Source: Euperipatoides rowelli | Taxonomy: Eukaryota > Onychophora > Udeonychophora > Euonychophora > Peripatopsidae | Length of the DNA: 11,762 nt | Direction: 5' to 3' (one strand) | Assembly: GCA_003024985.2 (NCBI GenBank) | Contig: PXIH01S0001009.1 | Part shown: positions 6,712 to 11,762 of the stretch, piece after piece | How the letters are laid out: every line of letters begins with the position of its first letter | Position numbering within the stretch: position 1 is the first letter of the stretch | Made by a program: the position numbers and the translations under genes | The notes under the pieces: model-generated | The model's input: only the letters and a program-made list of their open reading frames with translations | What the model was told of the DNA's origin: nothing | Databases searched by the model: none

Positions 6712-8989
6712 CTATAAAAGAACAACAATAATAATACAGTTAAATGCTAAAAAAAATTCCAGAATATAAAAAACTGCAACACACTAATTCGTACTGGAGA
6801 ATTGTATAATTTCTATTTTAAATCCTTGACCCTGAACCATACAAATTTAATGCACTTACACACAGTATTTATAATCTTAATATTTTATGAGCTATTATTC
6901 ATATTTGATCACCAATCTCATAATACACAATTTTGTACGATTCCATACTTTTTGAATGGGATGTGTTGTAGAGTTCACTTACCCGGCAATCTAGAAGGTC
7001 ATCTTCCAACACTTTTGAAAAGAGCAGGGTCTTTTTATTTTTTAAAAGGGTTAAAAGGAATACAGAATACAGTATGTATGGCAGTGTAGCAATTTATTTT
7101 GCACCTAGGATCCAGAAACTTACTTGCCTATAGGTGTCTATATTACAATCTAAAAAAAAAAAATAATAGATTTTTTAATTTTGGGTGTAATGCACTTTTG
7201 TTTTTAGGTTCCAAATAAAATGATTGAATATGGCACCATTTCTTTCAAGAGTTCATATTCCTCACAAATCTGTTAAATGCAATTTCCGGCAATGGTTAAA
7301 TAAGCTTATTTATTATTTTTACATTTGAACAATTTTTTATTATTATTTTTTTTTTTAAAGGGATTTTTTTTTAGTCTGGAAACGAAAACAAATGGGGAGA
7401 TATTTTTATTGCTTAAAAACCTTAATTTTTACTATTTATAGCTTACATGGTATATTTTTATGGGTAATTTTTTTAAGTTTTTTTTTTTTTTTCAATTTTT
7501 TTTTCCTACATAACGGTACTGTATAATTTTTTTTATACATTTAGTGTAAAAAAAAAAAGCTAACAATATTGTACATTATTCTGAGAATTATTAACCATCC
7601 TGACATTTAATTTAATTTGCACGAAACAAAACAATGAAAAAACCTGATAGAATTATGCATAGTAGGCTAGATCTGATGATGGTGGAATGTCAAAGGTTTT
7701 CTTTCTGTGTGGGATATAATGAAGTCCTGTAAAAACCACTATCTTCTATCCCATCCAAAATACAGTAGTTAATGAGCTACTCTGCCATTTTTAGCTAAAT
7801 AAGGAACTGGAAAACACACATACAAAAAAAAAAAAAAAGAAGAAACAAAAATATGTACAGTATCCTGGGTCATTCAGGTACAAAATCAGACTTTCATATA
7901 AACACTTTATAAGAATGAATGGGCCAGTGTTTTCAAGTTCTGCAGTCTCTCCTAGGAAAGGAATAAATGCTTTTGCCTCTCATCGCATGATCAATTTTCC
8001 TCTGGCAGCTCTGCTTCAACAGAACTAGTAGAAGAAAGAGAGAAATAGCCACATGACTTGTAAAGATAGTGATCTACTCTGATGTAGCAATGTGATGTAC
8101 CGAATAATGCGGCAATGCCTATTATACTTTTAACGAGTTTAAAAGATCATTCATACATACAGGATTGGTTTGTTAATTGGTATTGTATTGAGCTGTTTTA
8201 TCCCCACAAATAAAGCAAGAAAGTATTATTAAAATTATCCGTTGCTGTTCACAATAGGCACCTTGATGGATTATGATATAAAATTGCTTTTCCAGCTATT
8301 CCGGCCATTGGGTAGTGATTACAAAGCGGAGAGCCAGCAGAGTTTACTACTCATGTGTATTCTCTACCATATGTTTAGAAGATTTTTTTTTAATGCCAGA
8401 AGAAATAAGGGAAGAGCTGATGTAATTTGAAAAAATGTTAATGATAAATTCTCCACACCACCATTAAAAAAATCTTATATTATATGTGTGTTGAAATGAA
8501 AATTAATTTGCAACTCAAGCAGTACCAAGTTCAGAAGTCAATATTTTTAAGCATAGTGATTAAAAGCAGCTTATGACAGGTGTTAGCTTAAATATATGAA
8601 GGTGGGAGAAGAGAGTGCTAAATCCAGTTTCATTTTTAATACTATAGCTACAGTAAGTGTAACATTTCAACAAAATAATCAAAACATATTTAAATCTTTA
8701 TGACTAATGGCAAAATTTTCCCGTTTCTAAGCAATTTTCTATAATAAACTTTCCAAAAAAAATAAAATAAACATTCTAGGAGGAAAAATATATACAGTAA
8801 AATGGAAAATAATTCATTTTTGAATAGCTATATTATTCTTTTTTTTTTTTTTGTCAATCACTCAAAATTAATATTCTACTAAGAAAGTAGGGCTATGTAA
8901 TTTTTTTTAAAAAAAAAGTTATGCTTTTCCCAATAAAAGAATAAAATTGATATATTGTAGATTCAAATATATAATAAATGATATAGTAC
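6712..8989 (-). other. Intron between exons A and B (about 2.3 kb)
   Basis: This is AT-rich DNA with long T and A runs (for example 7344-7373 and 7479-7505). Two less AT-rich stretches, about 6930-7070 and 7660-8440, may be old repeats. The frame at 8242-8430 on the plus strand has no domain I recognise, and its neighbourhood has no splice or start context that convinces me. No coding exon is needed here, because exons A and B already join in phase 0. Confidence 0.6.
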
Positions 8990-9154
8990 CTGTAATACTT
9001 GTACAATGTCTAACCTTCCATTGTCAGTGGCAATATCTATTGGTGATTTTTCAAATTTGCTTAACGACTCAACATTAGCACAATGTTTTAGTAATATTTC
9101 AATAATTGGTAGACGGCTTCTTTCCACAGCCCAATGGAGAGGGGTCATTTGTAA
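8990..9154 (-). CDS. GABPB: GABPB-like exon A: end of the ankyrin-repeat domain
   Basis: This is an internal exon of 165 nt (55 codons, phase 0 at both ends). GABP beta binds the ETS-domain subunit GABP alpha through its ankyrin repeats and activates many nuclear genes, including mitochondrial ones. The exon begins LQMTPLHWAVERSR and continues through IIEILLKHCANVE, SKFEKSPIDIATDNG and IVQVLQ. TPLHWA is the usual start of an ankyrin repeat, and the pattern follows the last full repeat and cap of vertebrate GABPB1/2 (KMTALHWATE, SKFCKTAFDI, DNGNEDLAEILQ) almost residue for residue. The acceptor is TTTTATTTTAG/TTAC at 9155/9154, and the donor is ACAG/GTACTA at 8990/8989. The internal ATG at 9148 is a conserved Met inside the repeat and not a start. 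Reading past the donor adds VLYHLLYI, which is intron. The preceding repeats must lie beyond 11762. Confidence 0.93.
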
Positions 9155-10054
9155 CTAAAATAAAATAAATGTTAAAAAAATTGACAAGACTATTGATCAA
9201 AAATCAACTATAAATACTTCATTTTAATTAAAATCAAACTGCAATAGAACAGCATTAAAGATTAATTCAAAAAACCTGTTCACTTCTTATTTTAATTATT
9301 TTTATTCAAAATGTCACACTTTATTTGATAAAGAAAATTAAAAAATGTATTTTTTTTTTTAAAAAAAATCATTCCTTATACAGAAAATTATGAAAAAATA
9401 TTCTAAAAAAATAGTTCTAATTATAAATTATATCACTCAGGATATACTGTTAAGATTTAGAGGATGATCAGTGCACCAACTTTAGAAATGCATTAGAAGT
9501 TAGAACTTCATTAAACTATTTTTCATTGCCAAAAAAAACCCCACTATGGACATTTTTTAAATAGGGTATCTAAGACATTGCAGTTGGCAAGAAAAATTCT
9601 AATTTTAATTTATTTTTTTTAAATATCCTGCATGTAGTTTTATTGTAGAATGTCATTACTACGAAAGTGAGTGAACAAAGTGAGACGTTTGTTTATTCGT
9701 ACATTGAATTCAGTTTAGCCATGTGCAGGGATAATTAAGGCATGTTCATCAATATATTTTTTTATAATATATTTCATTACTTTAGTGTGCACATGCTCAC
9801 ATGAACATTTAACTTTATCCCTTTCTGAGCAGCAAAGTACTCGACCATATTAAAATAGTTAGCCTGCTTTTCTGCAACATTAATTTCCATGAAAGTGAAG
9901 ATGAAATTCTAACTGATTAGTAACAATGAGCAAAAAAAAAATGTTTATATCAAAGACTATTTCACAAAGACCGACATTTTCAAATTACTGTGTTAATTCT
10001 TTCAGATAAGGACCGTTTACAGTGCTTACTTACGGGAATATTTAAAATCCATGA

Positions 10055-10071
10055 CCCCCCCCCCCCCCCCC
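10055..10071. repeat. Poly-C tract (17 C) followed by 8 A
   Basis: An uninterrupted run of 17 C, followed by 8 A, in otherwise AT-rich sequence. On the minus strand it is a G run preceded by T. It is liable to length variation and sequencing error, and could form a quadruplex-type structure only between molecules or by internal folding of a single run. Confidence 0.95.
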
Positions 10072-10227
10072 AAAAAAAATGTAAAATTCATGATTAAGAT
10101 TTCAGATGATTAAAAACAAAAATTACTACACCGTCATCTACTGTATATATTGCAATCACTCAGTTTTTACATAACTGCTTCAATCCCTTTAATAAATTCA
10201 CAGTGAAGAAAATTATAACTTTTTTTT

Positions 10228-10240
10228 GTCCGCCATTTTG
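10228..10240 (-). promoter_or_regulatory. YY1-like site
   Basis: On the minus strand this reads CAAAATGGCGGAC, close to the YY1 consensus with the ATGGCGG core. In animals such sites often lie near the start of housekeeping genes in the direction of transcription. Here it points the same way as the GABPB-like gene. One motif alone is weak evidence, and no first coding exon was found just downstream. Confidence 0.25.
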
Positions 10241-10302
10241 AAACCCAAAATCTCACAAAGTAATACCACCTCTCGAGCAGCGTCAGAAAGCTTGAAACGA
10301 AA

Positions 10303-10356
10303 CGCATGAAATGAACAAGATTTTCTAATGACGAACTGTCTAGTTCATTTCATGCG
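10303..10356. repeat. 14-bp perfect inverted repeat
   Basis: CGCATGAAATGAAC (10303-10316) and its exact reverse complement GTTCATTTCATGCG (10343-10356) are separated by 26 bases. The pair sits in a locally CpG-rich patch. It could be a hairpin, a paired binding site, or the remains of a small inverted-repeat element. No target duplication is evident. Confidence 0.85.
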
Positions 10357-10987
10357 CTTATTACGAATGAAAAAGTAACGAATGATTTAAATAATTAAAA
10401 AAGTTGGCTATTGACGAAAACGCCTTTAGTAATAATTTAAATCAAGTAATTCAAATCAAACAAATGCAATTTTATCATTATGCATTTCAATATTTCTGTC
10501 TAATTATTTTAAAAAATTCGTAATTTAAGTTAATTATCCATATAAATTTAGCATGGGTATTATTAAGATTCTAGCCCTAATAGCAACTTTTTTTTTTTTT
10601 CAGACATTACTGCAAAAATACCCCACCAGGTCTTTCAAATTTGCATTATGCAATATCAAGAGTGACAAATCGGATAAAATACTACTTTTGGTCTTACTCT
10701 ATATCTGATTGGTCAGTCTTTATGCATGATGTAAATTGTAAAATTCTTCCTTGCCTCAAAGAATGAGCATGCAAAATAATAACATAAATCAGACAGATCC
10801 ATGTCATTTTCCCTTTTCATTCTAAAGGAGATTCCGTTCTCTTTTTGAGGGTTGAACAGCACACTAAGAGAAGGAAAAGCAAAAGCTTTTCATGAGTAGG
10901 AAACAACTTGTATGATGGTATTTTGTATTTTTAAATTTTATTTGACTGCCAGCTTCTACATGATTTGTTGTACATAATACACTAATG

Positions 10988-11762
10988 CAGGGTTCTGCAA
11001 CCTGTGGCTTCGGAGCCGCATGCGGCTCTTTTATAAAATATTGTGGTTCTTTGAAAATTGGCAGGTTTTTATTTTAATAGAGAAATTTCAAAAAATGAAC
11101 AAGTTTAATCAAATGTTTTTTTTTCTGTGTGTGTCAAAGCCTTTTTTTTTTATTCAGCTCAGAACCTCCAACTCATGCCTATAGCCTACTGTACATGTGA
11201 TGTACTGTTGTTTGGTGCGAGTTTCCCAGCTCAGCTCACACAAGGAGATTCCCTAAATTACATAAGATCATTTCAATTCGTACATGTGTGTGTATAGATG
11301 GGTGTGTACGTTTTTTTTCTCTTTAGAATATACTTTATAATACGTAAGTATTATCTAAATAATTAATGCTTTTAACTTTAGTATGTAGCGTTCTACATAA
11401 TAATAATTTATATTTTAGAATTATATATTTTTTAAAGGTTTAGAATGGCAACGAAAAAAAGCAAAGGAAAGTAGAAGATGAACACAGACAATTTAACGTT
11501 GAATGGACCAGTTCTTTTATGTTCGTTAGAAATTCAGATGGATTTCCAAGTTGTCTCATTTGCAACGATAAATCTTCTAATAATAAAAAATCAAATCTTG
11601 AAAGACACTTTTTCACAAAACATAAGAAGTTTTTTGAAGACTATTCGGCTTCGGCTGGCGAATCTAGAAAAAAAAAGCAACTTAAATATGGCAGGTATTT
11701 TTTCTCTGTGGCTCTTACGCGTTTTAGTTTTTTTTCAGTTTTTCGCAGATTTGGCTCTTTGT
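10988..11762 (+). mobile_element. hAT-type transposon with BED-finger remnant, left end in window
   Basis: The left terminus begins CAGGGTTCTGCAACCTGTGG at 10988 and runs into the perfect 16-bp palindrome GAGCCGCATGCGGCTC (11013-11028). It is followed by repeated (G/T)GGCTCTT-like words: GCGGCTCTTTT at 11022, GTGGTTCTTTG at 11044, then GTGGCTCTTAC near 11707 and TTGGCTCTTTG near 11751. CAGGG...GCAACCTGTGGCTC is, in my memory, a recurrent hAT terminus in animal genomes. The 8 bases before it, CACTAATG (10980-10987), are the predicted target duplication. Inside lies a BED-type zinc-finger reading frame. The reappearance of the GGCTCTT words at the window's right edge suggests the right terminus is only tens of bases beyond 11762, which would make the copy about 0.8 kb long and lacking the transposase core. 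Confidence 0.8.
11445..11762 (+). pseudogene. BED-type zinc finger of a hAT transposase, frameshifted near its start
   Basis: The likely original ATG at 11445 reads MATKKSKGK and then hits TAG. From about 11468 a different frame reads KVEDEHRQFNVEWTSSFMFV, then SCLICN, SNLERHFFTKH and SRKKKQ. A single missing base in the A/G-rich stretch around 11460-11470 explains the break. C-x2-C (codons at 11552 and 11561) and H-x4-H (11606 and 11621) form the zinc-binding set of a BED-like finger. The sequence pattern, K-R/K-K-V-x-x-E-x-R-x-F-N-x-E-W, matches the N-terminus of the hAT-derived proteins related to ZBED5, SCAND3 and GTF2IRD2. After about 11690 the frame stays open but looks like non-coding terminal sequence. 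The catalytic core is not present in the window. Confidence 0.78.

Larger units (their letters stand above)
9155..10987 (-). other. Upstream intron or 5' flank of the GABPB-like gene
   Basis: The first ankyrin repeats should precede exon A, but no ankyrin-like reading was found on the minus strand between 9155 and 10987. This is therefore most likely intron, continuing past the window. Contents are a 17-base C run at 10055-10071, a CpG-bearing patch at 10228-10425 with a YY1-like site and a 14-bp inverted repeat, and otherwise AT-rich sequence. A minus-strand ATG at 10053-10051 followed by a GTAAGT at 10035-10030 looks like a tiny exon but encodes only about six residues (MDFKYS) with no match to the GABPB N-terminus. 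Confidence 0.5.

Noticed and set aside
6802-7089. 95-residue open frame on the plus strand with LPGNLEGHLPTLLKRAG
   Set aside because: There is no recognised domain, no convincing splice or start context, and it lies antisense in the intron between exons A and B. It may be an old repeat.
8242-8430. 62-residue open frame on the plus strand (GSDYKAESQQSLLLMC)
   Set aside because: It looked like a possible transposon fragment because it is less AT-rich, but I could not match it to any family or find termini.
8899-8922. T-run/A-run inverted pair as a hairpin or terminator
   Set aside because: Adjacent T and A homopolymers pair trivially, and the genome is full of them. There is no functional context.
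8963-8989. Extension of exon A past the donor (VLYHLLYI)
   Set aside because: A good donor (ACAG/GTACTA) is present, homology to GABPB ends there, and exon B joins in phase.
10030-10053. Tiny minus-strand first exon ATG...CCC/GTAAGT
   Set aside because: It encodes only about six residues (MDFKYS), does not resemble the GABPB N-terminus, and lies next to the poly-C tract. A chance match is more likely.
10700-10725. CCAAT-type box (ATTGG in CTGATTGGTCAG) as a promoter element
   Set aside because: It is a single pentamer-level motif with no associated start, TATA or conserved exon. Such matches are common by chance.
1-11762. CRISPR arrays, tRNA, rRNA or a bacterial-type defence operon
   Set aside because: No regularly spaced direct repeats, no tRNA-like folds or rRNA segments were noticed, and the window is clearly intron-rich animal DNA.

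Overview
The window is animal nuclear DNA. It is very AT-rich, has long introns with GT/AG boundaries, many homopolymer runs and several decayed DNA transposons. No bacterial-type gene organisation is present. The only host gene I can support is on the minus strand: five consecutive internal exons of a GA-binding protein beta subunit (GABPB, also called NRF-2 beta). The identification rests on an ankyrin-repeat exon close to the last ankyrin repeats of vertebrate GABPB1/2, and on an exon with the segment SSTSVLATLAALAEA, which as I remember it is identical to the vertebrate protein. Words such as TACAGTA, TACTGTA and TAGGCCTA are frequent. I associate these with marine invertebrate deuterostomes such as echinoderms, but that taxonomic guess is weak.

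Layout in transcription order (minus strand, high to low coordinates). Exon A (9154-8990) carries the end of the ankyrin domain. Exon B (6711-6504) is a low-complexity Thr/Ser/Ala/Val linker. Exon C (6399-6316) is the conserved SVLATLAALAEA block. Exon D (2581-2462) and exon E (144-38) encode a helical region that I do not recognise from vertebrate GABPB. Joined, the five exons give 684 nt (228 codons) in one unbroken frame with compatible phases at every junction. The start codon, the first ankyrin repeats and the C-terminus are outside the window. Exon D can also be read straight into its downstream intron, reaching a stop at 2433-2435, which suggests a possible short isoform.

The introns and upstream flank hold transposon remains. 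There is a clean 547-bp non-autonomous hAT-type element at 3804-4350, with a perfect 8-bp target duplication and a fragment of transposase. There is a wrecked Tc1/mariner-type copy at 5381-5735. An almost perfect long hairpin lies at 6034-6171. A second, unrelated hAT element starts at 10988 with a strong palindromic terminus and a BED-type zinc-finger reading frame broken by a frameshift, and probably ends just past the window. A CpG-bearing patch at 10228-10425 contains a YY1-like site and a 14-bp inverted repeat.

Nothing here indicates a new defence system, operon, CRISPR array or RNA gene. The most interesting items are the unfamiliar C-terminal region of the GABPB-like protein with its possible alternative ending, the precisely bounded hAT element, and the intronic hairpin.
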